64,000 nt of DNA from Willaertia magna (Eukaryota > Heterolobosea > Eutetramitea > Acrasida > Naegleriidae): NCBI GenBank assembly GCA_902984215.1, contig CADWAF010001104.1:1-64000 (forward strand). The letters are read 5' to 3'. Below, piece by piece: positions 41,201-52,145 of this stretch; the first letter of the stretch is position 1; every line of letters starts with the position of its first letter. Both the position numbers and the translations under genes were made by a program. The notes below the pieces were generated by a model that did no database searches, was not told the DNA's origin, and saw nothing but the letters and a program-made list of their open reading frames with translations.

Positions 41201-42114
41201 TTTGGTTTGATAAATTTGAACCAAAACGATTTTTAAGTTTTTTAAGGAATCCAATTGAAGATAGAACAATGACTGCTAGACCAAATAATCGTCTAATTTT
41301 CGATTGCACAGTAAGAAAACCTGTAACATTATTTTCATTCCAGTATATGATACAACAATTGTTATCTTCTAAAGTACAATCTACCCAAACAGGAAGTATT
41401 CAAATAGATAGGGCTGCCTTAGGAACTTATACTTTCCCACCACCTTCCGAGAAAATTACTTCTAGTCCTAATGGTGAGAATAATAACAACAATACACCAT
41501 CGCCTATTATTGCTGTGAGTCATATGCCCAACTCAAGTATATTGACTAATAGTGGAGATTCTCTTGTAAATTCATCATTACATCGTATAACTGAGGAAAA
41601 AGATATTTACATTAAGATATTAGTAGCAGATGATACAGACATGAATAGAACCATATTATGTAAATTGCTTGGTAATTTATCTTCTAACCAAGAACTTTTA
41701 AGCTTTACAAATGAGTTATTTGGTTCCAATTGCAGGATTAATATTGAAACTTTCTCTGCTGTTGATGGCCAAGAAGCTTTAGATATTTATATTAGATTCC
41801 TTGAACAATCCAATGGAAGGAATATGGACATTGTGTTTTTAGATATGCATATGCCTAGAATGGATGGACTGGAATGCAGTAAAAGAATTAGAGAATACGA
41901 AAAGAACAGAAACATTATAGATGAAAAGGAAGTATCACTAATTTATGCTGTGACAGGAGCCGATAATGTGGAAAAGGAATGCAAACAATCTGGGATGAAT
42001 GGAGTAATACCCAAACCAGTCAAGCCTAAAATTTTAGTTGATTTAATGAAAACTATTATTGACAAAAGATATTACCAACCTAGTCAACTTGGTTTTGAGA
42101 CCAATAACAAATAA
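38258..42114 (+). CDS. Membrane-bound hybrid histidine kinase: PAS, HisKA, HATPase, degenerate receiver, receiver
   Basis: Exon 1 38258-38969 and exon 2 39011-42114, a 41-bp intron, 1271 residues. Residues 1-185 are Asn/Ser/Thr-rich and disordered. About six hydrophobic helices follow (220-400). A PAS domain (about 417-517; ITNEAIIIQSRR, IIYVNSSFEKMFGYSNEEI) leads to the H box FFSMISHDLKNPLNS (His545) and an ATPase domain with N box LTNLLGNAIKF, G1 CDTGIGIP and G2 GCGLGLSICKNL. A region of ~400 residues contains a diverged receiver-like fold (SYCLVIYKES ... TVRKPVTLFSF) lacking an acceptor Asp. The C-terminal receiver has ILVADDTDMN, VFLDMHMPRMDG (Asp1182) and PKPVKPK. It should autophosphorylate His545 and pass phosphate to Asp1182, then to an HPt protein such as the one in the RegA-like enzyme (inference). 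Confidence 0.94.
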
Positions 42115-42865
42115 TTAATAAAGGTAATCAATTAACAGTTAAAATTCTATCACAAACAATTTTTATTCTTTGCTGTTAAAATTAGCTCTCCTCTTCATTT
42201 TATGTATATTATTTTGCAATAATTTAATTTGTAAATAATTATTGATTATTAAAAATGCAAGTATCTGTTGTGATAAAATAAAGAAATTTTAATGTCATAA
42301 TAAAGACTAAAATTAAGCAAAAAAAAAGTTTTATAGAAATTGAAAACTCCAATAGAATATATAATAATATATATTCAGTCGAAAGTGTGAATAAACTTTT
42401 AATGAGGAATTATACTTTAATGAAAAGTTATAAGCTATAAATATTATATATGTAAACTAATGATATGAATATTAGTTTAAATTATAGTTTATAAGGCTAA
42501 ATAAAGTTTTATTTTATATTTACAATGTAAAATGATAAACTAAGAGATTACAAGTTTTCAGCTTTATTCATAATTAAACCTCTGTTCCTCTAGAAAAACA
42601 GCTCAATTTAAAATTTAATAATCACAATATTTTTTATCAATTTTTTCAGATTGTAATGTTAGTTGGTAAATGAAATGATTTATAATGTTTGTAAAATAAT
42701 AAAATATATAGGACTATAATAATAAATACTGATTATCTTTTCTATATCTGTCAAGTTGCTTTCTTTTAAATTAAAACTGTAAGGAACTGTTTATTTATTT
42801 TAAACTATTCTTTGCGTTGCAATGTCATGTGGAAATGGTACCAAAAATTTAATTCAAAAAAATAA
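42115..42865. other. Intergenic region, 751 bp, extremely A/T-rich
   Basis: The longest gene-free stretch in the window. No frame, repeat array or RNA gene seen. It includes several AATAAA motifs near its left end, consistent with the 3' end of the kinase transcript, and ATATATTATATATATT-like tracts at 42355-42375. Confidence 0.5.
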
Positions 42866-43687
42866 ATGCTTCGAAGTGTTAATATTGGTTCATTATTGAA
42901 AAAGAAACTATTAAACAATAATAATAAACTTTTCAAAATGAATACCAAATCATATCATACACAACAACACCACATCAAAGAAATAAAAACAATTGAAGGA
43001 TTAAAATGTGCAGTGTTAAAACCTAAAGATAAAGTTTCAAATAGTTTAATGATTTGGTTACATGGTTTAGGAGATACATATGATGGATTTTCGGAAATGA
43101 TGAAATATATAATTCCTTCACAAATGACTTGTATTCTTCCTAATGCACCAATTAGACCAATAACTTGTAATGGAGGAATGAGAATGAATGGTTGGTATGA
43201 TATTATTTCATTAGATAGAAGTATAATGGAAAAGAATGAAGATAAAGAAGGGATATTAAGATCTAAGGTTTTATTAGATAATCTTATTTTAAATCAAATA
43301 AAAGAGTTAAAAGAAGAAATAAATGGAGAATATAAACATATTATTATTGGAGGATTTAGTCAAGGAGCTGCCATGTCAATGTTAGTTGGTTGTCAATCAA
43401 CAAGTGTTAAATTTTCAGCAATTATAAGTACTTCAGGTTATGTTTTATTAAGAAATGAACTTAAACCTTATGTTTTAGAAAAGAATAAGGATACTCCTTT
43501 GTATGTTTATCATGGCTTAGATGATGATGTTGTAAATTATGAATGTTTTGCTAAGAAATCATTTGATCAAATTGAAAATGAAATTAAAATTGAAAGAAAG
43601 ATTTATAATTATCATTCTCATGAAGTGACAGATGAAGAAATGCAAGATTTACAAACATTATTTCACTCCGTTGTAAATGAAAAATAA
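42866..43687 (+). CDS. Acyl-protein thioesterase / lysophospholipase-type alpha/beta hydrolase
   Basis: 273 residues from 42866; a second ATG at 42938 (MNTKSYHTQ) would give 249. The first 24 residues are basic and Ser/Leu-rich, which could be a mitochondrial presequence. The hydrolase motifs are those of APT1/LYPLA: LMIWLHGLGDTYDGF (oxyanion hole and start of fold), CILPNAPIRPITCNGGMRMNGWYD, the nucleophile elbow GGFSQGAAMSM (Ser165), the acid in YHGLDDDVV (Asp220) and the His in YHSHEVTDEEM (His252). The triad is complete. APTs remove palmitoyl groups from protein cysteines and hydrolyse lysophospholipids. If the long N-terminus is used, there may be mitochondrial and cytosolic forms. Confidence 0.9.
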   Translation: MLRSVNIGSLLKKKLLNNNNKLFKMNTKSYHTQQHHIKEIKTIEGLKCAVLKPKDKVSNSLMIWLHGLGDTYDGFSEMMKYIIPSQMTCILPNAPIRPITCNGGMRMNGWYDIISLDRSIMEKNEDKEGILRSKVLLDNLILNQIKELKEEINGEYKHIIIGGFSQGAAMSMLVGCQSTSVKFSAIISTSGYVLLRNELKPYVLEKNKDTPLYVYHGLDDDVVNYECFAKKSFDQIENEIKIERKIYNYHSHEVTDEEMQDLQTLFHSVVNEK

Positions 43688-43775
43688 AGAAATAATAATT
43701 ACAGTACGTGATGGGGGGAAATGGTTTTTTTGTTAACCAAATCGTTTTGTCACTTCCCAACACAAATCAAAAAAA

Positions 43776-46173
43776 ATGACAAGTGATGACACAATAAATT
43801 ATCAAATGAATAGGGCGATGGTTAATCAATCCACCTATTCTTCAACAGTTAATATATTATTATCAAATGATAATCAAGTAATAAAATCTTTTTCTATTAT
43901 TTCTCAAAAACAAGTAAAGAGTAGTAATAACCATTACTCTAATAATTTTAAAATTACAGAATTTGTATTAAAACAACAATCTAATAATAATACCTACAAT
44001 ATTAACACTAATAGTAATAATAAAAAGGTTAGTTTTCAGGAAGAAGATGATGATGACGTAAATGCTGAAAGTAATTATCTAGGAAGATTTATAGAATTTA
44101 CAAATGACACTTTTAAACAATTACTTTTAGATAAAGAAGATATTGTAAAAAAGAAAGTAAGTTATTTCATACACTCCGAAATTTAAAAAATTAAAAAAAA
44201 AAAAGTTTGTTGAATTATTATCCTTTTCTTATCATCCTAATGTAGCTCAACTATATGAATTGTATTATATGATTAAAAAAGAAGAAGAAGAAAATGAAAA
44301 TATTATTGGATTATTTTATTTAACTGAATATTTACCTGATGAAAATAAACTTATTGAAATAATAAAATCAACACCAACAACACCTAGAATAACAACAACA
44401 AATGAAAATAATCAAATATCAACAATTAATAATAATAATATTCCAAAATTAACATTAGATCATTATATTTATTTTTTTACACAATTAGTTGATATTTTTG
44501 TAATGTTTCATACAAAACATTATATTTATTCAAATAATCATTTTGTTAGATATATGAATAATAGTTTATATTTAAAAGTTGAAGAACATTTTCTTCAAAA
44601 AAGATGTTTTATTTATTTAACTTTAGGTTTAGAAGATGTTTTAAATTTAATTATTGAAGAAGAGAATATAAAACAATCATTTGAACCTGAGAATGAAGTG
44701 AATTCTATTATTATTACAAGTAAATTAAAAGAAGAAGAATTAATTGAACAAGAAAGATTAAATGTATCTAATTTAGGTTTATTATTTTATCAATGGATTA
44801 TTAAAGATGAAAAACGAGAAGAACATCTTTCTTCCTCTTATCATTTACTAGATGAAACAACAACAAGAACTAAATTAGAAGAACAATGTACTGATCGTAA
44901 TGTTATTGATATACTTTTAGATCTTTTATATTCAAAAAATAATAATTCAACATCATCTTTTTTTAATAATTCTTTAAATATTAATCAATTACATTTTAAT
45001 CCTTATTTAATGAAATTTAAAAAAACATTTCTTTATCAACAAGAAAAACAATTACAAAATGAATTTTTTATTTTAAAGAAAAAGGTTGAATTTTTTGAAA
45101 AGATGAAAACTGGAATTTCACATCTTATTTCACCATTTATAATGAATAATATTAATTCAAATAGCAATAGCTCTAATAATTTGAATGAAGAAGATAAAGA
45201 ATTATCTAGATTAGATAGTAATGAATCTATTGGTGATATTACACAAAATGGTACAAAAGTTATAAAAGATATTAATGGATTTGATCAATTAGTGAATAAC
45301 GGTGGTGATAGAAGTTCTTTATCTAGATCTACATCTTATACATCACCTAGAAGACAAAGTGCAATGGCTAATCATAGACATAGTTTAAGATTACATTATA
45401 CTCATATAAATTCAGAAGATGAATTACGAAATTATATGTCAGATCAAGAAACATCAAATGAACAAGTAATTGTTGAAAAGAAAACATCTAATAGTGGTGG
45501 TAATAATGATAAAGATTTATTAAAAGGTATTTTTAAAAATAAGAAAACAAGTGATTTAATAAGTGCTTCAAGTAAACCAACAAACAAAGAAATAGATGAT
45601 TTATTTAATGTACTTTATAAACAACAAAAAGAAGCATTTAAATTTAATGCAGAAACAAGACATAATTACTTTTCAACTATAAATAATTCAAGAACTTTAA
45701 CTCTAGTACAAAATAAATTAATTGGATCAGATTATTTTACTGCAAGATGTGAACAAAAGATTACTACTCTAAATAATTATATAAAAATAAGAATAGATAA
45801 AATTAATAGTGATAATGATCTTGTTATAGGTATTATAACAAAAGAACATGATGATAAATTAAATAAAAAGGGAGGAGCATTAGGTACAAAACGTTTACAA
45901 CATTCATTTGGTATAAATTTCCTTAATGGACAATGTGGAATTGATGATCACTGGAAAAAATTTTGTCAAGGTAAACTTTTAAAAGATAAATACATTCTAC
46001 AAGTCACGTACCTTTATGAAAAGAAATGTTTAAATCTTAAATATCAAACTGATGAAAAGAGTGAAGTAGTAAGCTTGGGAGATTGTTTTGAGGGAGAAAT
46101 TGATTCGAAATCTGAATGGTTTTTTGCTGTGTCACTTTACAGAGAGAAATCAAGCGTAACAATTTTGGAGTAA
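43776..46173 (+). CDS. Pseudokinase-like protein with C-terminal SPRY-type domain
   Basis: Two exons (43776-44156 and 44206-46173), a 49-bp intron with an A-rich 3' end, 782 residues. Across the junction the protein reads ...DIVKKK-FVELLSFSYHPNVAQLYELYYM..., a kinase N-lobe-like pattern (helix C, then the strand-4 HPNV). GLFYLTEYL resembles the hinge strand and TLDHYIYFFTQLVDIFVMFHTKHYIY resembles helices D-E. The catalytic HRD is replaced by HYIYSNN and no DFG is visible, so if it is a kinase fold it is inactive. Low-complexity Asn/Ser-rich and coiled-coil stretches follow. The C-terminal ~160 residues (YIKIRIDKINSDNDLVIGIIT, WFFAVSLYREKSSVTIL) look like a SPRY/B30.2 beta-sandwich. The architecture call is moderate, and the protein may be a scaffold. 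Confidence 0.6.
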
Positions 46174-46303
46174 ACAATGAGGCGGCGTGAATGGACAGTC
46201 CTTAATAAAATGATTGCATTTAAAAATTATTGTTTTTTTAAAAAAAATATTAAGGTCCCTCCAACGGAAAGGATTGTAAATTTTTCACTCAACCCAAAAA
46301 AAA

Positions 46304-47266
46304 ATGTTTAGAAGAGCAGCTAGTCTTATTGTTAAAAACGTACATCAATATAACAAATGTGTTACTAATAATGTTCTCTCAAAGAATACTTCTGCAATTC
46401 TTTTAAATCAAATTAATAATAATCAATTAAGAAATTATGCTGCACAAGTACAATCTGTTGAAAGAGGAACTGTTGCAGTTATTTTAAGTGGATGTGGTTA
46501 TCTTGATGGTACTGAAATTACCGAAGCAGTCAGTACTATGGTACATTTAACAAAGAAGGGATATAAACTTGCTTTCTTCGCACCAGACATTGAACAAGAA
46601 GAAACTTATGATCACGTAACAAAGACTTTAGATAAGAATGAAGTTAGAAACATTCGTGTTGAAGGTGCAAGAATTGCTAGACAAAACGTTCTTAAATTAG
46701 AACAATACAGACCTCAAGCTTTTGAAGCTTTAGTCATTCCTGGAGGATTTGGTGTTGCAAAGAATTTAAGTAATTATGCAGAAGATCCAATTAACTTTAA
46801 AATTCACCCAGAAGTAGAAAAGGCAATCACTTCAACACATGATGCTAAAGTTCCAATTGCAATGTGTTGTATTGCTCCAGTTTTAGCAGCAAAACTTATA
46901 CCTGGATGTACTATCACTCTCGGAGATTCCGAACCACAAACAACTGAAAATGCAAAGACTTTAGGTGCAAACTGTGTTCAAAAATCTGTAGAAGAAATTG
47001 TTATTGATAAAGATAACAAATTAGTTACATCTCCAGCATATATGGGTAAAAATCCTGCAGCTCATGAAGTTTTTGATGGTATTGGTAAAATGATTGATGC
47101 TTTAGTTCAATTAACTGGTAGTAAGAATGATGATAGTGGTGAAATTAACTTTGGTGTTTTAGAAGAAGTTGCCATTAAAAAGATTGGTAAAGAAAAATTC
47201 CAACAATTAAAAGAACAATATTATGGAGCTGGAGCAAATGCTGGAAATACTAAACCAACACTTTAA
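46304..47266 (+). CDS. Mitochondrial DJ-1/PfpI-superfamily protein of the GATD3/ES1/ElbB family
   Basis: 320 residues, intronless. The first ~48 residues (MFRRAASLIVKNVHQYNK...) are basic with Ser and hydrophobics and no acids: a mitochondrial presequence. The core matches ElbB/GATD3: VAVILSGCGYLDGTEITEAV, KKGYKLAFFAPD, an EGARIAR segment, FEALVIPGGFGVAKNLSNYA, PIAMCCIAPVLAAKL (with the nucleophile-elbow Cys), TLGDSEPQTTENAKTLGA and TSPAYM. Bacterial ElbB has glyoxalase-type activity in vitro, and animal GATD3 is a mitochondrial deglycase/ES1 protein. The extra ~50-residue C-terminal tail (GEINFGVLEEVAIKKIGKEKF...) is not part of the family core. Confidence 0.88.
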   Translation: MFRRAASLIVKNVHQYNKCVTNNVLSKNTSAILLNQINNNQLRNYAAQVQSVERGTVAVILSGCGYLDGTEITEAVSTMVHLTKKGYKLAFFAPDIEQEETYDHVTKTLDKNEVRNIRVEGARIARQNVLKLEQYRPQAFEALVIPGGFGVAKNLSNYAEDPINFKIHPEVEKAITSTHDAKVPIAMCCIAPVLAAKLIPGCTITLGDSEPQTTENAKTLGANCVQKSVEEIVIDKDNKLVTSPAYMGKNPAAHEVFDGIGKMIDALVQLTGSKNDDSGEINFGVLEEVAIKKIGKEKFQQLKEQYYGAGANAGNTKPTL

Positions 47267-47420
47267 ATATTATTAATCTAAACTTATTCCGATATCTTTC
47301 CGAAAGGGTTTTTGTACATCAAATAACATGGTAAATTATTTGTATCTTTTGTTCATTATTAAACTATTATTTACTGTTCAATGATTGTCAAATCCAATTT
47401 AAAATTTACAAAAAAATACG

Positions 47421-48356
47421 ATGATGTCCTCACTTTCCTCAGGCTTCCCTGAGCCGCAACTAGAGGATGGTAAACTTACTAATGAATACTTAAGGAGGCT
47501 TTGTAGAAGTAAGGGAGGGTACATGACAGAAGATCTAAATGACAAATTATACCTACAACATAAGGGGATAACTAAAATTGAGAATTTAGAGAAATTTGTA
47601 AATGTAAAAGTAATATGGCTAGATGGTAATGCTATTCATGTTTTAGAAAATTTGGGGTCATTAGAGCATATTGTTTGTTTATATCTCCACCAAAATTGTA
47701 TAGAAGAAATTAAAGGAATATTTCATTGTAAGGATTTACATACATTAAATATTTCCCAAAACTTTATTGAAAGTATTCCTGCAGAATTAGGGTTATCCTG
47801 CTATAAACTACAAACGTTAGATCTTAGTAACAACAGATTGGGAACCATGGAATCAATTAAGGCACTTGAATATTGCAGACAATTGAGTATTTTAGACTTG
47901 AGCAACAATAATTTATTTAAAGATATTGAAAATGATGATGTTTATAGTGAAACTATTGATAACTTTTTGACAATACTCAAGGGATTGAGTGAGTTAAGGC
48001 TTTTAAGATTACAAGGAAATCACTTGGTTAAAAAGATTCCAAGCTACAGAAAAACTGTTATAAGTACTCTATCATCTCTGAATTATCTTGATGAAATGCC
48101 TGTATTTGAGGAGGAAAAAAGAACTGCTAAGGCCTGGAAGGAAGGAGGTGTTGAAGCTGAAAGAGAAGAACGAAAGAGAATTGCAAATGAAAAAAAAGAA
48201 AAAGAAAAAAGAAATTTCGAAGCATTTGAGAAATTAATCCAAAAAGCACGAGAAAGGAGAGAGGATAGCACAGGAGAAAGCAGCAGTAAAGGAGTCAGCA
48301 ATAATGATGAAGTAGAAAATAGTACTAATACAGAAAGTTTATTTGATGTGGAATAA
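47421..48356 (+). CDS. DNAAF1: Dynein axonemal assembly factor 1 (LRRC50) homologue
   Basis: 311 residues from 47421 (an alternative ATG is three bases downstream). It opens with LTNEYLRRLCRSKGGYMTEDLNDKLYLQHKGITKIENLE, the conserved entry of LRRC50, followed by five or six SDS22-type leucine-rich repeats (VIWLDGNAI, CLYLHQNCIEEI, TLNISQNFIESI, TLDLSNNRLG, LDLSNNNL) and a typical LRR cap: LRLQGNHLVKKIPSYRKTVISTLSSLNYLDEMPVF. A Glu/Arg/Lys-rich helix ends it. Animal and algal DNAAF1 is a cytoplasmic factor for pre-assembly of outer and inner dynein arms, so the organism should build motile flagella. It converges on the next gene with stops only 11 bp apart. Confidence 0.86.
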   Translation: MMSSLSSGFPEPQLEDGKLTNEYLRRLCRSKGGYMTEDLNDKLYLQHKGITKIENLEKFVNVKVIWLDGNAIHVLENLGSLEHIVCLYLHQNCIEEIKGIFHCKDLHTLNISQNFIESIPAELGLSCYKLQTLDLSNNRLGTMESIKALEYCRQLSILDLSNNNLFKDIENDDVYSETIDNFLTILKGLSELRLLRLQGNHLVKKIPSYRKTVISTLSSLNYLDEMPVFEEEKRTAKAWKEGGVEAEREERKRIANEKKEKEKRNFEAFEKLIQKARERREDSTGESSSKGVSNNDEVENSTNTESLFDVE

Positions 48357-48367
48357 AATGGTAGTAG

Positions 48368-50115
48368 TTATTGTAATGAGTCAATAGTTCTCTTCAATTT
48401 AATTAGTTCAGCATTCTCGTTGTTCTTTTACCAAGTTAATAAAAAAATTGTTAAGTACTTACAATTTGTTTTTTAAGAGCATATTTTTTCATGTCAGTCA
48501 AACTCGACGAAGTCAAACTTTCCCTTAATTCTTCTAACTTTAAATTTTTTAGTTCATACTCATCTACAAGCGATTGATACGAGGGAGAAACTTTCTCAGT
48601 TGAACTCTTTTTTTGCGGTTTTGTGATTTCCTCTTTTTTAGAGACATAAAAACTGTCATCATTTCTTTTTGCATCTATTCGACTAGATTGTAATTTTGGG
48701 TTTTTTGGGGTTTTTTTCTTTTGAACCTTTTTTAAAGCAATTGTTGAGCTGTTGTCATAAGGGGAAAAACTTATAATTGGCTCCATATTTTGATAAATGG
48801 CCAACTCTTCATCTAATTTATACATTTCACCAACAAATTCTTTTTTCTTTATCTCATAAACAGCCTCAATTTCAGCTATTTCTTTCAGAAACTGGTCATA
48901 ATATTTCTGTAATTGTATTTCATAGGATTTTGTTTTCTTTAAAGCAGGTTGTTTCATTTCATCTATCACATGTATATTATCTTTAAAACTAAGAATAAAG
49001 TTTCTCAGATTTATTTCATTACTTTCCTTGTCAAACCTTCTAAAAGATTTAACAATTGTATCTAAGGTTGAAAATAAAGTTTCAATAGCCTCTGATGAAC
49101 CATTCATCAGAGAAGCGTTTATCAAGTTTAAATATTGTTTGTGATTGGCCTCAATTTCTTTAAGCATCTCGGAGAAATACTTTTTATAAAACTCACATGT
49201 TTTATAGAATATCATCATGTCTTCATGTTTCATCTGTAAATCAATTTCAAATAAATTCTTTTGAGCATGGAACGCTTTTACTAATGATTTAATAGAAACC
49301 TCTAGTTCTTTGGAAACTTTACTATTTCCGACTTTAGGTAGCAGTGACATTAATTCATTAGTGTTAAGGGACATTGGATTATAGAACTGATCGTAAGAAG
49401 GATTATTGAAATGATTTCCCTTTTCTTTTTTAGGTAGAATTAAAGATAGTTCAACCATTTCATTCAGCACTTTAGTTATATTCCCAATGGTAATATTGAC
49501 TAACATGTTAAGGTTAGGATCTTCGTTGGTAGGTAAATTTTCTTCAAGCTTTAGTTTTAGGCGGTGTAAATTTCTATAGGCATGATTTAAATCTTTCTCA
49601 AGTTCTAGAACATTCATAACCTCAAGGTAGGGAATATCATCATTGCAGGAATAGTTACAAACGTTTTGTATGGAATCCTCAATCTTATCCGAGCAGTATT
49701 TACTGTTCATGTAGTACTTTTGATTTTCAGCCTGTTTAGTTAGTATATTATAATTCCTTATCTTTTCTGACATTCCTTTAGCCCATTTCTTAAGGTAGGC
49801 TGAATCTATTGAGGGAATCTGTACTTCTTCATTTAACTCTAATACAAAGTTCTCTATTTCAGACATCATTTCGGATCTTAGTAAGTTACATTTTGTTAAA
49901 ACTTGTACTTGTCTTTCTAACTGAAAATTTTTAGCCTTGTAGGTTTTTAATATTCTGGAGTCTTCATCATCCGAAGTCATTAGGTCAGCATTTAACTGTT
50001 TTAATTCATCTACTTCTTTCTTCAAGAAAGAATTTTCTTCTTGAAGTCTCTTTACAATCAGCTACTATCCACTCATAAAACCAACAATACTCACCTTTAG
50101 CTCATCGTCATTCAT
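48368..50115 (-). CDS. Long coiled-coil protein, three exons including a 7-codon first exon
   Basis: Exon 1 is only 50115-50095 (MNDDELK), followed by a 33-bp intron with a GTGAGT donor; exon 2 is 50061-48463; a 38-bp intron with a GTAAGT donor leads to exon 3, 48424-48368 (NNENAELIKLKRTIDSLQ). I infer exon 3 because the donor lies exactly where exon 2 would otherwise run into a chance stop, and because the heptad pattern continues across the join. Total 558 residues. Most of the chain is helical coiled coil (VKRLQEENSFLKKEVDEL, LELEKDLNHAYRNLHRLKLKLEENL, MLKEIEANHKQYLNLI), with a Lys/Ser-rich linker at about 430-490. Family not recognised. Its start is 49 bp from the divergent GUP1-like start. 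Confidence 0.72.
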
Positions 50116-50164
50116 TATTTAAATTTTTTTAATTTTAAAAATAATAGTCTCGAAACAAGAACCC

Positions 50165-52046
50165 ATGCTAGAAGAGACCATACGATCGGAAAAGCCAAAG
50201 CATCAACCAAAGGTACCTAAACCTTTGTTTTACACAGTACTGGCGATAACACTTGTTGTTTTACCTGCTGCATGCTATTTTTCACATTTAAAATCTATGC
50301 AATTCATTAATGAATCGAATAATGGGGTGGGTTATCCTTTAAGATTATTTCCGGGATGGTTTTTTGGTTATAAAATTGTAAGTTTATAATTTTCGATAAA
50401 TTGTTAAGTTTTATTATTTAATTCAGGATTTAACGGATCCCCAATGGAGAAGTTTTCGAACTTTCATTCCTTTACTTGCAATTGGATCTATTATCTTTAT
50501 TTTACTTTCTAAATTAATAAGGCATATTCTTTTTCCTAAGGTAAGTCATCAATACTGTTCACTCGAAATTTAAACAAATTAAAGTCAACTTTGGCCTCTT
50601 TTATATTTTATTTTATATCTTCTTTACTTTTTGTATATTTTCTTCATGGTAATTTTATGCTTATCATTGTATTTGTAGCACTAGTAAACTATTTAATTGG
50701 AAGAATATTTGGATCTAGTAAATGGAATCCATTTCTCTCTTGGATGTTTAACTTGATTATATTATTTTCTAGTGATTATTATGATGGATATAGTTTTACT
50801 TATTTTAAACTACCTTATTGGTTGGATTATAATAAAGGAGTTTTAAGATGGGAGACCTATTTCAATATAACTTTTTGTAGATTAATTAGCTATAATATGG
50901 ACTATTGTGAGCAAATTAGGAGAAAAGAAGGTCAACAAATAACTGAGAAGAAAGAAAATGAGAAATGGACAGAATATAGACAAAGACAAGAGTCAACATT
51001 AGATACATCAAAAGACTTTAATTTATTATATTATTTTGTTTATTTGTTTTATATTCCTTTATTTATTGGTGGACCTGTTTGTAGTTATACTGCCTTCTTA
51101 TCCTATACAAAATATTCTAATCAACAGGAGGTTTCCTTTAAACGTTTATTATGGCTTACTTTCCTTTTAGTTATATATATTGTTGGATTGGAGATATTCC
51201 TTCATTTGATATATTTTGTTGGATTTAATGAGACTGGAATTTGGAAAGACGACCATTGGGGAAGACATGTTTATGATTCAAATCAGGAAACAAGCCTATC
51301 CCCTTTTTATGTAGGAATGACTGGATTTTTAACCTTAAACTTTATGTATTTGAAGTTTTTGATAATTTGGAGATTATTTAGATTGTGGGCTTTGTGGGAT
51401 GGTGTAAATCCTCCTGAAAATATGAACAGATGTGTTTGTAATAATTATTTAGTTTCTGGTTTTTGGAGATCTTGGCATAGATCTCTTTACCTATGGATAG
51501 TTCGTTATTTATATGTTCCTCTTGGAGGAAATCGAACAAGAGGTAAGTATTTTATTACTTTGCACTCTATTAAGGCTATGAATTATTTAGTTTGGAATAT
51601 TTGGATAGTATTTAGTTTTATTGCACTGTGGCATGATTTATGGTGGAGGTGGTTAGCATGGTAAGTATTATCTACTCATAGCTCAATACATTAAAACATT
51701 ATTAAGGGCCTGGATTAATTGTGCATTGTTAATACTCGAAGTAGTTGTTACTCATGTTATTGTTCCTAGATTGACTTGGTTAAACAAACTTAAGGTTCAA
51801 AGACCTTACATACACCTCGCTATTGAAACATTCACAGGAGGAATAAGTATAATTCTTTTAATGATAGCCAACTTGGCAATTATGCATGGTTTTGAAGACA
51901 CCCCACTTTTCATTAAGCAATTATTTTGGCAAAATGGTGGAGGTTTTTATTTCATTGTTGTTTGGATTTGCTTGGCGATTGCAGTGACATTAGACCTCTA
52001 TGTAAGGGACAGAGAAGCAGAGAAAGGAGCAGAAAGCAGGTATTAG
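50165..52046 (+). CDS. GUP1: GUP1-type membrane-bound O-acyltransferase (MBOAT)
   Basis: Four exons (50165-50377, 50427-50540, 50585-51660, 51707-52046), introns of 49, 44 and 46 bases, 580 residues. About ten hydrophobic helices. Diagnostic parts: PLRLFPGWFFGYKIDLTD near the N-terminus; IPLFIGGPVCSYTAF (the MBOAT p.fiaGP motif); SGFWRSWHRSLYLWIVRYLYVPLGG, the strongly conserved f...Wh.s.n.w...YiYvPlGG motif; and FIALWHDLWWRWLAW with the putative catalytic His. These match yeast Gup1 and animal HHATL. In yeast Gup1 remodels GPI anchors by re-acylation at the ER; HHAT itself adds palmitate to Hedgehog. GPI-anchor remodelling is the likelier role here. The fourth exon completes the C-terminal helices (LILEVVVTHVIVP, WICLAIAVTLDLYV). 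Confidence 0.88.
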
Positions 52047-52145
52047 CAAGTAACTTGTCAACAAAAATAAAATTAAGAAATAAAAATTGTTTTGACATCT
52101 TTTTATAATCTGTTAAATAACAATAACCAGTAGAACAACAACAAG

